This document shows positions 1-8,060 of a stretch of 34,821 nt of DNA, one piece after another (position 1 is the first letter of the stretch; each line of letters starts with the position of its first letter). The notes under the pieces were generated by a model, which ran no database searches, had not been told where the DNA came from, and saw nothing but the letters and a program-made list of their open reading frames with translations. The stretch is from Gemmatimonadota bacterium (GTDB taxonomy: Bacteria; Gemmatimonadota; Gemmatimonadetes; Longimicrobiales; Gaopeijiaceae). The translations under genes and the position numbers were made by a program. The stretch spans positions 1 through 34,821 of the forward strand of contig JADFSR010000039.1 in the NCBI GenBank assembly GCA_022560615.1, written 5' to 3'.

Positions 1-118
1 GCACCTCTGGTCGATCCACCGGAAGATCATGCTGCCAAGGGCGACCCTACGAGGAGATCTACGACCTGATGGCGATGCGGGTTCTCACCGATTCGGTGCA
101 AAGCTGCTACGGAGCTGA
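1..118 (+). pseudogene. Broken partial duplicate of the rel (RelA/SpoT) synthetase region
   Basis: Bases 2-111 match bases 1699-1807 of the intact rel gene downstream. By eye there are four substitutions and one inserted C near position 35. The matching part encodes the start of the (p)ppGpp synthetase domain (HLWSIHRKIM, then MAMRVLTDSVQSCY in a different frame). The extra C shifts the frame, and the shifted frame ends at TGA 116-118. After base 111 the similarity to rel stops abruptly. The fragment begins at the window edge, so it may be the 3' end of a longer truncated copy lying to the left. It cannot make a working enzyme from what is visible. Few differences over about 110 bp suggest a recent duplication. 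An assembly error at a contig edge is an alternative. Confidence 0.8.
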
Positions 119-279
119 GGATAAGGATCATCGGGACTGCCATATCCGTTCCGATTCCACCATTCTCCCGCCCGTCCGTAAGCGGCAGCGTTCCGGAGCA
201 TTCAACGTCCAGGCACTTCCCGCCCCGAGCTGCGATCCCTTATCATGCGTTGTCCCCCTGCCACCTCTGGAGGCCTCCG

Positions 280-825
280 GTGCGTCGAGCTTCAACCGTC
301 CGCTACACCTACGCGGACCACCAAACCATCCCGGAAGACCACCGGCGCCACGAGATCGTGGACGGCGAGCTGTTCGTGACGCCCACGCCGCGGGTCAACC
401 ACCAGCGGGTAGCCGTTGACGTCATATTGGCGCTGGAGGCGCGGGCCCGCGAGCACGATCTGGGGATGGCTGTAGGCCCCATCACCGTGCACCTCCACGA
501 CGAGCTGGTGCTGGAGCCGGATGTCGTCTTCATCCGGAAGGACCGACTGGAGATCGCCGATCCCGAAGGGGACGTGCACGGTCCCCCCGACCTCGTGGTG
601 GAGATCCTGTCGCCGAGCAGCAAGAGCTACGACCGGAACCTCAAGCGGAAGCGCTATCTGGAGAGCGGGGTGGAGGAGGTGTGGATCATCGACATCGACG
701 AGCGAATGGTGGAGGTCTGGCGCCCGGAATCGGAGGAGCCGGAGCAGGTCAGGGACGTCCTGCGCTGGCATGTCGCCGGCCGCGCTTTCGAGATCCCGCT
801 CCTCGAGGTGTTCCGGGGGGTGTAG
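280..825 (+). CDS. Uma2 family (DUF820) endonuclease-like protein
   Basis: Protein of about 181 residues with the Uma2/DUF820 pattern. An N-terminal RYTYADHQTIPEDHRRHEIV-type segment is followed by DGELFVTPTPRVNHQ, then PDVVFI and PDLVVEILSPSSKSYDRNLK, then GVEEVWIIDIDERMVEVW. The family has a PD-(D/E)XK nuclease fold and is very common, often in many copies, in cyanobacteria and other environmental bacteria. Its biological role is poorly known. I chose GTG 280 because GGAGG at 269-273 lies six bases upstream and the protein then begins just before the conserved RYTY. A TTG at 250 in the same frame would add ten residues without family support. The gene sits between the broken rel duplicate and intact rel, which suggests it came with or after the duplication. 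Its substrate cannot be told from sequence. Confidence 0.85.
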   Translation: MRRASTVRYTYADHQTIPEDHRRHEIVDGELFVTPTPRVNHQRVAVDVILALEARAREHDLGMAVGPITVHLHDELVLEPDVVFIRKDRLEIADPEGDVHGPPDLVVEILSPSSKSYDRNLKRKRYLESGVEEVWIIDIDERMVEVWRPESEEPEQVRDVLRWHVAGRAFEIPLLEVFRGV

Positions 826-939
826 GCGACTGAGACCATCCGGACCTTTCGCCAGGAACCGGTGTTCCGAGCATTTCTGGACGGCCACGTATGCGCGGGT
901 CATCCTCGCACATCTACGATTGCCCGTACATTCAGAGAG

Positions 940-3165
940 ATGGCTACGACGTCGACCACCACTCCCCCGTCGACCCCGACCATCCGCGGCCTCCCCCGCC
1001 CCCTCGCCCGGGCTCTGGAAGCGTACGCGGATCGGCTGGACGTCGACGCGATTCGCGACGCCTACGAGCTCGCGGCAGAGGCGCATGCGGGACAGACCCG
1101 TGCGTCGGGGCAGGAGTACGTAACCCACACAATCGAAGTGGCGACTCTCCTCGCGCAGCTTCGACTCGACACCGCATCGATCATCGTCGGCCTGATCCAC
1201 GACGTGGTCGAGGACACCGAGATTTCGCTAGCGGACCTGGAGCAGCGCTTCGGCAGCGAAGTGGCGACGATCGTCGACGGCGTCACAAAACTGGGCAAGG
1301 TCCAGTTCCAGTCCGCCACAGAGCAGCAAGTCGAGAACTACCGAAAGATGCTGCTCTCCATGGCCGAGGATGCCCGGGTAATCCTTGTGAAGCTCGCCGA
1401 CCGAGTGCACAACATGCGCACGCTCGAGCACCTGTCCGAGAACAAGCGCCGACGGATCGCTCTCGAGACCCGTGAGATATACGCGCCGCTCGCTCATCGG
1501 CTGGGGATGGCCGCGATCCGGTGGGAGCTCGAGGATCTGGCGTTCAAGTTCTTGGAGCCGGACGCTTACGCGGCGCTCACCAAGAAGATCAAGCAGCGCC
1601 GCAAGGAGCGAGAGCGCCAGATCCTCGAGATGCGGCGCCCGCTCGAGGAGGCCCTCGAGGAGGCTGACATCCCAGCCGAGGTGACCGGTCGCCCTAAACA
1701 CCTCTGGTCGATTCACCGGAAGATCATGCTGCAAGGGCGACCGTACGAGGATATCTACGACCTGATGGCGATGCGGGTTCTCACCGATTCGGTGCAGAGC
1801 TGCTACGCCGCGCTCGGCATCATCCACAGCAAGTGGACGCCGATCCCGGAGCGTTTCCACGACTACATCGCGACCCCGAAGTCGAACATGTATCGGTCGC
1901 TGCATACGACCGTCTTCGGTCCGGGAAGGCGTCGCTACGAGATCCAGATCCGCACCCATGAAATGCACCGAACCTCGGAGTACGGGATCGCGGCGCACTG
2001 GCGATATAAGGAAGACGACGCAGCCCACCGAGGGGGGACCGAGGTCGACGAGGCGCTGACGTGGTTCCGACAAGTGTTGGAATGGCAACAGGATACGGCG
2101 GAGCCTGAGGAGTTCATGGAATTCCTCCGCATGGACCTCTTCAGAGGCGAGATCTTCGTTTTCACGCCGGAAGGAGACGTGAAAGCCCTTCCAACCGGCG
2201 CCACTCCCATCGACTTCGCGTTCTCCGTTCACACCGAGGTCGGCAACCACTGCGCCGGCGCCAAGGTGAATGGCCGCATCGCCCCACTGTCCCGTGAGCT
2301 CAAGAACGGCGATACGATCGAGATCCTGACCAACGCGAAGCAACGGCCGAGCCGAGATTGGCTGGCGTTCGTGAAGACGTCGCGGGCGCGGACGCGAATC
2401 CGGCAATGGATCCGCGTGGAGGAGTTCGATTCGGCGTTCAAGATCGGGAAGGACTTGCTGGACCGTGAGCTGAAAAAGGCGAAGCGGACGCTCCCGAGCG
2501 ATCCGCATGAGCGCCTCGAGGTGGCGATCGCGCTCGCTTACAAGGAGTTCGATCAGGTGTATGCGGCTCTCGGCCGGGGTGACGTCGGTCCAACCGCGGT
2601 CATCAAGCAGTTCTTCAGCGACCACGATCCTGCCGAGGTCGCCAAGCGCCAACCCACCGCGCTGGAGCGGATCGCGGCCCGCCTGAAGATCTCCGGCCGT
2701 GGCGTGCGCATTCAGGGCATGGACAACCTGATGGTGCGGTATTCGCGCTGTTGTCAGCCGGTGCCCGGAGATCCGGTCATCGGGTACATCACGCGCGGCA
2801 GAGGGGTCTCCATCCACAGGCAGGACTGCCCCAATGTGCTCGCGCTCTCCCGCGATCCTGAGCGACGCATCGAGATCGAATGGGCGGCGGAGAAAGGCGA
2901 TCGATTCTTCGTGAAGCTGTACATGCGGGGATCGGATCGCCGCGGGTTACTTTCCGACGTTGCCAAAGCGATCACGAATACCGGCACCGACATCTCTCAC
3001 GCGGACATGCGGACCACGGAGGGTGGGATGCACGGCGAATTCGTGGTCGAGGTGCGTGATCTGGCCCACCTCGAAAAGGTTCGCCGCTCGATCGGGCGCG
3101 TGAAGGGCGTTCTGGACGTCGAACGGAGAGAGCACTTCGATGACGATGACCTGGGCTGGGCGTGA
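940..3165 (+). CDS. rel: Bifunctional (p)ppGpp synthetase/hydrolase, RelA/SpoT (Rel) family
   Basis: Protein of 741 residues with the full long-Rel layout. An HD hydrolase domain comes first (His64, HD at 87-88, ED at 91-92, and LADRVHNMRT supplying the later Asn). Then come the ppGpp synthetase domain (about 240-400), the TGS domain (about 405-465), a Cys-rich segment (VRYSRCCQPVPGD, about 600) and a C-terminal ACT domain. It makes and degrades the stringent-response alarmones in the cytoplasm, on and off the ribosome. The hydrolase ligands look complete, so it should be bifunctional. The motif that is usually RxKD in bifunctional enzymes reads RFHD at 305-308. I chose ATG 940 because family similarity begins soon after it. 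A GTG at 862 in frame would add 26 unconserved residues. An imperfect palindrome (GGAAC-cggt-GTTCC, 855-868) lies between uma2 and this gene. Confidence 0.95.
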   Translation: MATTSTTTPPSTPTIRGLPRPLARALEAYADRLDVDAIRDAYELAAEAHAGQTRASGQEYVTHTIEVATLLAQLRLDTASIIVGLIHDVVEDTEISLADLEQRFGSEVATIVDGVTKLGKVQFQSATEQQVENYRKMLLSMAEDARVILVKLADRVHNMRTLEHLSENKRRRIALETREIYAPLAHRLGMAAIRWELEDLAFKFLEPDAYAALTKKIKQRRKERERQILEMRRPLEEALEEADIPAEVTGRPKHLWSIHRKIMLQGRPYEDIYDLMAMRVLTDSVQSCYAALGIIHSKWTPIPERFHDYIATPKSNMYRSLHTTVFGPGRRRYEIQIRTHEMHRTSEYGIAAHWRYKEDDAAHRGGTEVDEALTWFRQVLEWQQDTAEPEEFMEFLRMDLFRGEIFVFTPEGDVKALPTGATPIDFAFSVHTEVGNHCAGAKVNGRIAPLSRELKNGDTIEILTNAKQRPSRDWLAFVKTSRARTRIRQWIRVEEFDSAFKIGKDLLDRELKKAKRTLPSDPHERLEVAIALAYKEFDQVYAALGRGDVGPTAVIKQFFSDHDPAEVAKRQPTALERIAARLKISGRGVRIQGMDNLMVRYSRCCQPVPGDPVIGYITRGRGVSIHRQDCPNVLALSRDPERRIEIEWAAEKGDRFFVKLYMRGSDRRGLLSDVAKAITNTGTDISHADMRTTEGGMHGEFVVEVRDLAHLEKVRRSIGRVKGVLDVERREHFDDDDLGWA

Positions 3166-3171
3166 CGCCCC

Positions 3172-3196
3172 GAGACCGGCAACCGGAGACCGGCAA
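3172..3196 (+). repeat. Two 11-bp direct repeats between rel and the epimerase gene
   Basis: GAGACCGGCAA occurs at 3172-3182 and again at 3186-3196, with a 14-base period. It lies in the 46-base gap after rel. This may be slippage or the remnant of a site. No protein is known to bind it and it could be chance in GC-rich DNA. Confidence 0.4.
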
Positions 3197-3211
3197 ACTG
3201 AAGCGAGTTAG

Positions 3212-4183
3212 ATGAAACGAGCTTTGGTGTGCGGTGCCGGAGGTTTTATCGGTAGCCACCTGGTCCACCGACTCAAAGAAGAGGGTCTTTGGGTGCGGGG
3301 AGTCGACCTCAAGCTTCCGGAGTTCTCCGAAACTTCAGCCGATGACTTCGTCGTCGGTGACCTCAGGGACCCCGATGTCTGCAGCAAGGCCTTGGATGAA
3401 TCTTGTGACGAGGTGTACCAACTCGCCGCCGATATGGGAGGCGCAGGATTCGTCTTCACCGGTGAGAACGACGCGGACATCATGCATAATTCCGCGCTGA
3501 TCAATCTCAACATGCTAGAAGCGGGTCGCCAAGCTAACATGAAGATGATCTTCTATTCGTCCTCGGCTTGCATCTATCCGGAGCGGAACCAAATGGACCC
3601 GGATAACCCAAACTGTGCCGAGGACTCGGCGTACCCGGCTGCTCCTGACAGCGACTATGGCTGGGAGAAGCTCTTTAGCGAGCGGCTCTTCGATGCATTC
3701 GGGCGAAACTACGGGATGCAGGTCCGGGTTGCTCGATATCACAATATCTTCGGGCCCGAAGGGACGTGGCAGGGAGGCAAGGAGAAAGTGCCCGCCGCCC
3801 TCTGCCGCAAGGTTGCCCAGGCGGAGGATGGTGGGGAAATCGAGGTCTGGGGGGACGGTCTCCAGACTCGGTCCTTCCTTTACGTCGACGAGTGCATTGA
3901 GGGTACCCTTCGACTCATGCGATCCGATTGGACGGGCCCCGTAAATATCGGGTCCGACGAAATGGTGACCATCAAGGAGTTGGCCGACATGATCATTGCG
4001 ATCTCGGGCAAGCAGATCTCGCTTCGACATGTCCCCGGGCCACAAGGTGTTCGTGGGCGGAACTCTGACAACCGCCTGATCGAAGAGCGCCTCGGGTGGA
4101 GGCCGACCGCATCCTTACGAGACGGCATCGAAAAGACCTACCGATGGATCGAGCAACAAGTCGCGCACGATGTTGCTGCATGA
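3212..4183 (+). CDS. GDP-mannose 3,5-epimerase-like extended SDR
   Basis: Protein of 323 residues with an N-terminal NAD-binding GAGGFIGSH and the signature of GDP-mannose 3,5-epimerase (GME). Visible markers are SSACIYPE (Cys120), DYGWEKL (Tyr149, Lys153), GTWQGGKEKVPAA (Lys192), WGDGLQTRSF, VNIGSDEMV and GPQGVRGRNSDN. Plant GME uses Cys145, Tyr174, Lys178 and Lys217. All four map here with the same offset of 25, so both acid/base and redox residues are present. Known GME turns GDP-D-mannose into GDP-L-galactose and GDP-L-gulose. In bacteria the substrate may be another GDP-manno sugar. It starts a five-gene run and overlaps the next gene by four bases. Given an HddA-like kinase and an HddC-like guanylyltransferase downstream, C3/C5 epimerisation of a GDP-heptose is a reasonable alternative role. 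Confidence 0.88.
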   Translation: MKRALVCGAGGFIGSHLVHRLKEEGLWVRGVDLKLPEFSETSADDFVVGDLRDPDVCSKALDESCDEVYQLAADMGGAGFVFTGENDADIMHNSALINLNMLEAGRQANMKMIFYSSSACIYPERNQMDPDNPNCAEDSAYPAAPDSDYGWEKLFSERLFDAFGRNYGMQVRVARYHNIFGPEGTWQGGKEKVPAALCRKVAQAEDGGEIEVWGDGLQTRSFLYVDECIEGTLRLMRSDWTGPVNIGSDEMVTIKELADMIIAISGKQISLRHVPGPQGVRGRNSDNRLIEERLGWRPTASLRDGIEKTYRWIEQQVAHDVAA

Positions 4184-5187
4184 CGACCGCCCTCATCACC
4201 GGCATCACCGGCATGGTCGGTTCTCACCTCACCGACTACCTGCTCGACAACAGCGACTGGGACCTCGTTGGGCTCGCGCGTTGGCGCAGCCCTCTCGACA
4301 ACATCGAGCACCACCTGGATCGCATAAACCGCGGCGATCGGATCCGGCTGGTATATGGCGACCTGCGCGACTACGTCTCGATCCAGCGAGCGATCGAGAC
4401 TTCGAGGCCCGATTACGTCTTCCACCTGGCGGCGCAGAGCTATCCCCAGACGTCGTTCACCGCGCCGCTCGACACGCTCGAGACCAACATTCAGGGCACC
4501 GCACACGTGCTGGAGGCCATCCGGCACTCGGACTTCGATCCGGTTGTCCATGTGTGCGCGTCCTCCGAGGTCTTCGGCCGTGTCCCGAAGGAGCTCGTGC
4601 CGATCGGGGAGGAGACGACGTTTCATCCGGCGTCACCGTATGCGATATCCAAGGTGGGAACCGACCTGCTGGGGCGGTATTACGCGGAAGCGTATGGGAT
4701 GACGGTGATGACGACGCGAATGTTCACGCACACGGGGCCGCGCCGTGGTGACGTCTTTGCCGAGTCCACATTCGCCAAGCAGATCGCGATGATCGAGGCG
4801 GACCAGATACCGCCCGTGGTCAACGTGGGCAACCTGGATTCACTACGGACATTCGCGGACGTGCGCGACGCGGTGCGCGCGTATTATCTGCTCGTGACGC
4901 ATGACCCGGTCGGGGGGGAGTATTACAACATCGGAGGCAACTATTCTTGTACGGTCGGAGAGATGCTCGACACGCTGATCTCGTTCAGCGTCCGAGACGA
5001 CATCGAGGTAGCGGTCGACCCGGAGCGGCTCCGTCCCATCGACGCAGACCTGCAGGTGCCGGACACGTCGAAGTTCAGGGAGCACACGGGCTGGGAGCCG
5101 GAGATCCCATTCGAGACGACCATGCGGGACCTGCTCGATTACTGGCGCGTGCGCGTCGGCAAGGGCCAGAACTTCCTGACGCGGTAA
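4180..5187 (+). CDS. GDP-mannose 4,6-dehydratase-like SDR (possible GDP-heptose 4,6-dehydratase)
   Basis: Protein of 335 residues. It starts MTTALITGITGMVGSHL (dinucleotide-binding glycine motif) and carries CASSEVFG (Ser-Ser-Glu of the dehydratase active site), YAISKVG (Tyr-Lys pair) and TRMFTHTGPRRGDVF, typical of the GDP-mannose 4,6-dehydratase branch. The enzyme oxidises C4 and eliminates water across C5-C6 to give a GDP-4-keto-6-deoxy sugar. ATG 4180 overlaps the TGA of the previous gene (ATGA), which fixes the start; an in-frame upstream extension lies inside that gene and has no family similarity. Next to HddA- and HddC-like genes it may act like DmhA, on GDP-D-glycero-manno-heptose rather than GDP-mannose. 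Sequence alone does not settle the substrate. Confidence 0.88.
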   Translation: MTTALITGITGMVGSHLTDYLLDNSDWDLVGLARWRSPLDNIEHHLDRINRGDRIRLVYGDLRDYVSIQRAIETSRPDYVFHLAAQSYPQTSFTAPLDTLETNIQGTAHVLEAIRHSDFDPVVHVCASSEVFGRVPKELVPIGEETTFHPASPYAISKVGTDLLGRYYAEAYGMTVMTTRMFTHTGPRRGDVFAESTFAKQIAMIEADQIPPVVNVGNLDSLRTFADVRDAVRAYYLLVTHDPVGGEYYNIGGNYSCTVGEMLDTLISFSVRDDIEVAVDPERLRPIDADLQVPDTSKFREHTGWEPEIPFETTMRDLLDYWRVRVGKGQNFLTR

Positions 5188-5194
5188 GGCTGAG

Positions 5195-6181
5195 ATGATC
5201 ATCACGCGCGTCCCTTTCCGCGTCTCCTTCTTCGGAGGCGGCACCGACATGCCGGTCTGGTTCGAGCGCTTCGGTGGCGCCGTCCTGTCGACCACCATCG
5301 ACAAGTATTGCTACGTGACAGCGCGGCCGTTGCCGCCGTTCTTCGATCACAGGGTGCGCCTGGCCTACTCCCGGATCGAGCTGGTCTCCGAGCTCGACGA
5401 GATCCAGCATCCTCTGATCCGCGCAGCGCTAGAGCGCTTCAAGCGGACCGATATCGAGATCCACTACGACGCCGACCTGCCCGCGTGGAGCGGGCTGGGA
5501 ACGAGCTCCGCGTTCGGCGTCGGCCTTGTTGGGGCGCTGGGCGGGCTCGATGGGCGGCTACTGTCTCGCAAGGACCTCGCCATCGAGGCCATCCGACTCG
5601 AGCGACATGTGCTCAAGGAGCCGGGTGGGTATCAGGACCAGGTCGCCGCGGCGTACGGCGGCTTCAACCACATCGAATTCGATCCGACAGGTGACTTCGT
5701 GGTCCATCCGATCGTTCTTCCGCCCGAGCGACTGAAGGCATTGCAACGGTCCTTGCTGCTCTGCTACATCCCGAAGGCGCGCCAAAGTGGACAGGTATCA
5801 CCTGCGCGCAATTACGACCCGGAGGGGTACGATCATTTGCTGCGCTTCATCCACGATTCGGTGAAGTCGGCGCTGCGCATCATCTCGGCCGGGGAAATGA
5901 GAGATCTCGGCGACCTGTTGCACGAGACGTGGCTACGCAAGCGCGAGTTCCCTGGAACCACGAACGAGATGATCGACGAGGCGTACAACGCTGCGCGCGA
6001 TGCCGGGGCGACGGGCGGCAAGATCCTGGGGGCGGGGGCCGGCGGATTCATGATCCTGGTCTGCCCCGAGGAGATGCAGCGCGCGGTCCGCGAGCGGCTC
6101 GCCGACCTGCTGTTCGTGCCTTTTTCTTTCGAGCGCACGGGTATGCAGGTCATCCACTACCAGCCCGGGACCCCTCAATGA
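5195..6181 (+). CDS. hddA: GHMP kinase, D-glycero-D-manno-heptose 7-phosphate kinase (HddA)-like
   Basis: Protein of 328 residues beginning MIITRVPFRVSFFGGGTDMP, the characteristic start of HddA-type kinases. It is followed by GGAVLSTTIDKYCY, LPPFFDHRVR and EIQHPLIR. The GHMP ATP-binding motif DLPAWSGLGTSSAFGVGL is at about 93-110, and the C-terminal motif GGKILGAGAGGFMILVCP at about 270-287. HddA adds phosphate to C1 of D-glycero-D-manno-heptose 7-phosphate in the GDP-heptose pathway. The gene follows the dehydratase by seven bases and overlaps the next gene by four (ATGA), so it belongs to the same operon. The family also includes L-fucose and other sugar kinases, but the N-terminal signature favours heptose. 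GmhA and GmhB, the other steps of the pathway, are not in this window. Confidence 0.85.
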   Translation: MIITRVPFRVSFFGGGTDMPVWFERFGGAVLSTTIDKYCYVTARPLPPFFDHRVRLAYSRIELVSELDEIQHPLIRAALERFKRTDIEIHYDADLPAWSGLGTSSAFGVGLVGALGGLDGRLLSRKDLAIEAIRLERHVLKEPGGYQDQVAAAYGGFNHIEFDPTGDFVVHPIVLPPERLKALQRSLLLCYIPKARQSGQVSPARNYDPEGYDHLLRFIHDSVKSALRIISAGEMRDLGDLLHETWLRKREFPGTTNEMIDEAYNAARDAGATGGKILGAGAGGFMILVCPEEMQRAVRERLADLLFVPFSFERTGMQVIHYQPGTPQ

Positions 6182-7113
6182 CCGAGTCGCCGATCCTCGT
6201 CACAGGCGGTACCGGACTCGTCGGGCGGAACCTCGTCGAGCGTTTACGGGCCGACGGCCACCAGGTCGTCGCGACAGGGAGCGAGTGGGATCTGCGTGAG
6301 GCACAGGTGGCACGTGAGCTACTGCAGGAGATCCGCCCCAGGATCCTCTTTCACCTCGCGGCGCGCGTAGGCGGTATCTTTGCCAACTCGACGCAAAAGC
6401 CGGGATTCTATAGGGACAACGTGCTGATCAACACGCACGTGCTCGACGCTGCCGTCGATGCGGGCGTCGAGTATGTGTTCGCTATGGGCACGGGGTGTGC
6501 GTACCCCAAGCGCCTGGAGGGAGAGCTTCTTCGGGAAGAGGAGTACCTCGACGGCATCCCGGAGGAAACGAACGATGCGTACGCGTACGCGAAGCGCGGC
6601 ATGCTCGTTCACCTCGAGGCGCTGAAGGAGCACGGCGCCCTCGACTATTGCTACTGCCTCCCGGCGAACCTGTACGGGCCGCACGACAACTTCCACCTGG
6701 AGCACTCGCACGTGGTGCCGGCGCTCGTCCGGCGCTTCGTCGAGGCGACCGAGAGCGGAGCGCTGGAGGTAGCGATCTGGGGCGACGGCACGGCGATGCG
6801 CGATTTCCTCTACGTCGAGGACTGCGTCGACGCGATGATCCGCCTTCTGGACGAACGCTTTTCAGGGCCGGTCAATGTCGCGTCGGGCGAACAGACGACG
6901 GTTCGCGCGCTGGCTGAGACGATCACGGAGGCCGCGGGGTACACGGGGGAGATCACGTACGACACCACAAAGCCGGCGGGCCAGCGGGAGAGGGTCTTCG
7001 ACGTCCAGAAGATCGGCTCGACGGGTTGGAGCGCCGCGCACACTCTCGAGACCGGCATCAGCCGAACCATCGACTGGTTTCGCTCGCACCGCGGAGATTT
7101 CAGAGAGCGATGA
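6178..7113 (+). CDS. GDP-L-fucose synthase-like epimerase/reductase (extended SDR)
   Basis: Protein of 311 residues with TGGTGLVGRNL at the N-terminus. It has the GDP-fucose synthase (Fcl/WcaG) pattern: LAARVGGIFAN, GTGCAYPK (Ser/Thr-Cys of the active site), YAYAKRG (Tyr-Lys), LPANLYGPHDNFH, SHVVPALVRRF and WGDGTAMRDFLYVEDC. Family members epimerise C3/C5 of a GDP-4-keto-6-deoxy hexose and reduce C4 with NADPH. ATG 6178 overlaps the stop of the kinase gene. Following a 4,6-dehydratase and preceding an HddC-like guanylyltransferase, it would finish either GDP-L-fucose or a GDP-6-deoxy-heptose. The heptose-type neighbours tilt towards the second, but this is inference. Confidence 0.87.
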   Translation: MTESPILVTGGTGLVGRNLVERLRADGHQVVATGSEWDLREAQVARELLQEIRPRILFHLAARVGGIFANSTQKPGFYRDNVLINTHVLDAAVDAGVEYVFAMGTGCAYPKRLEGELLREEEYLDGIPEETNDAYAYAKRGMLVHLEALKEHGALDYCYCLPANLYGPHDNFHLEHSHVVPALVRRFVEATESGALEVAIWGDGTAMRDFLYVEDCVDAMIRLLDERFSGPVNVASGEQTTVRALAETITEAAGYTGEITYDTTKPAGQRERVFDVQKIGSTGWSAAHTLETGISRTIDWFRSHRGDFRER

Positions 7114-7126
7114 GCACGGCGGCGGA

Positions 7127-7852
7127 GTGACGGAAGCGATCCGGCAGGCCGTCGTACTTGCCGGGGGACTCGGAACCCGCCTCGGGGAGTTGACCGAGAA
7201 GCAGCCGAAGTCACTGCTGCCCGTGGGGGGGCGACCGTTTCTCGAGTGGCTGCTCGACAACCTTGCGCGCCAGGGAGTGACCAACATCGTCCTCGCCATC
7301 GGCCATCAGGCAGACTCGTTCTCGGAGTGGTTGGCGCGACTCGAGTCGCCGCTGGAGATAGAGACGTTCATCGAGAGCGAGCCACTGGGGACGGGTGGCG
7401 CATTGCCGCTTCTGCGCGAGCGGCTCGACCAGAGCTTCTTCGTGCTCAACGGCGACACGCTGTTCGACGCTTCTCTGCCCCGGGTCGGAAAGACTCTGCT
7501 CGACTCAGGGAAGCTCGGAGCCGTCGCACTCCGGAGGGTGCCGGACACGGCGCGATACGGACGCGTCAGGCTGGACGGAAGCAACGTCGTCGGATTCGCT
7601 GAGAAGAGCGCCCAGAACAACGAAAGCGGAGCGGGGCTCATCAACGGCGGCATCTACGCATTGCGCCGGGAAGCGATCGATCGGCTGGGGACGCCGTCGT
7701 CCATCGAGACCGAGCTCCTGCCGGCGCTGGTGGCGGAGGGTGCCCTGAGCGGCGTCGTCGACGAGGGCTTCTTCATCGACATCGGTCTGCCCGAGACGTA
7801 TGAACGGGCTCAGACGAGCGTGCCCGAGTGGTGGCAGGGCCGCAGCGAGTAG
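7127..7852 (+). CDS. hddC: Sugar-phosphate nucleotidyltransferase, heptose-1-phosphate guanylyltransferase (HddC)-like
   Basis: Protein of 241 residues. It has the nucleotidyltransferase signature VVLAGGLGTRLGELTEKQPK followed by SLLPVGGRPFLEW near the N-terminus, VLNGDTLFD (the metal-binding Asp region) near residue 105, and FIDIGLPETYERA near the C-terminus. The length and the last motif fit HddC, which joins GTP and D-glycero-alpha-D-manno-heptose 1-phosphate to give GDP-heptose. GTG 7127 was chosen because it lies after the previous stop, has a GGCGGA just upstream and gives the family N-terminus. It closes the five-gene GDP-sugar cassette. Other NTP-sugar transferases of the same fold (for example mannose-1-phosphate guanylyltransferase-like) are possible. 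Confidence 0.83.
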   Translation: MTEAIRQAVVLAGGLGTRLGELTEKQPKSLLPVGGRPFLEWLLDNLARQGVTNIVLAIGHQADSFSEWLARLESPLEIETFIESEPLGTGGALPLLRERLDQSFFVLNGDTLFDASLPRVGKTLLDSGKLGAVALRRVPDTARYGRVRLDGSNVVGFAEKSAQNNESGAGLINGGIYALRREAIDRLGTPSSIETELLPALVAEGALSGVVDEGFFIDIGLPETYERAQTSVPEWWQGRSE

Positions 7853-8060
7853 TGGGCGCGCTGGCCACGATCGGCCACGCGTCCCTTGGCGTCCCAACAA
7901 GGCATGGTCACGTTCCGGGGCTCACGGTAGCTTCGGGGGTGTTCTTCGCGGACCTCCGTCGAACTGATCAAGCTTGGCCATGACCCTCTGCCGAGATCGC
8001 CGAACTGCGGGACTTCATCTCCGTGGAGGCGCGCGTCGACCACCTGGAGGCTGAGAGGTG
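7853..8060 (+). other. Intergenic region between the GDP-sugar cassette and the toxin-antitoxin island
   Basis: About 208 bases with no convincing gene. TGGCC at 7862-7866 and GGCCA at 7873-7877 could form a short hairpin just after hddC, but no T-run follows, so a terminator is not secure. The last 65 bases contain a short open frame (AEIAELRDFISVEARVDHLE) with no start codon that runs into the mntA start. It could be the remnant of a decayed gene, but it is too short to assign. Confidence 0.4.

Noticed and set aside
250-825. Uma2 gene as a transposase or part of an insertion sequence
   Set aside because: No terminal inverted repeats, target duplications of IS size, or DDE motif; the flanking rel similarity is a partial gene copy, not an IS end.
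1228-2817. Open frame of about 529 codons on the - strand opposite rel
   Set aside because: Shadow of the strongly conserved Rel coding sequence; no recognisable domain.
4180-7113. Simple GDP-L-fucose pathway (gmd plus fcl)
   Set aside because: Not excluded, but the HddA-type kinase and HddC-type transferase in the same operon are not part of the de novo fucose route, so a heptose assignment was preferred.
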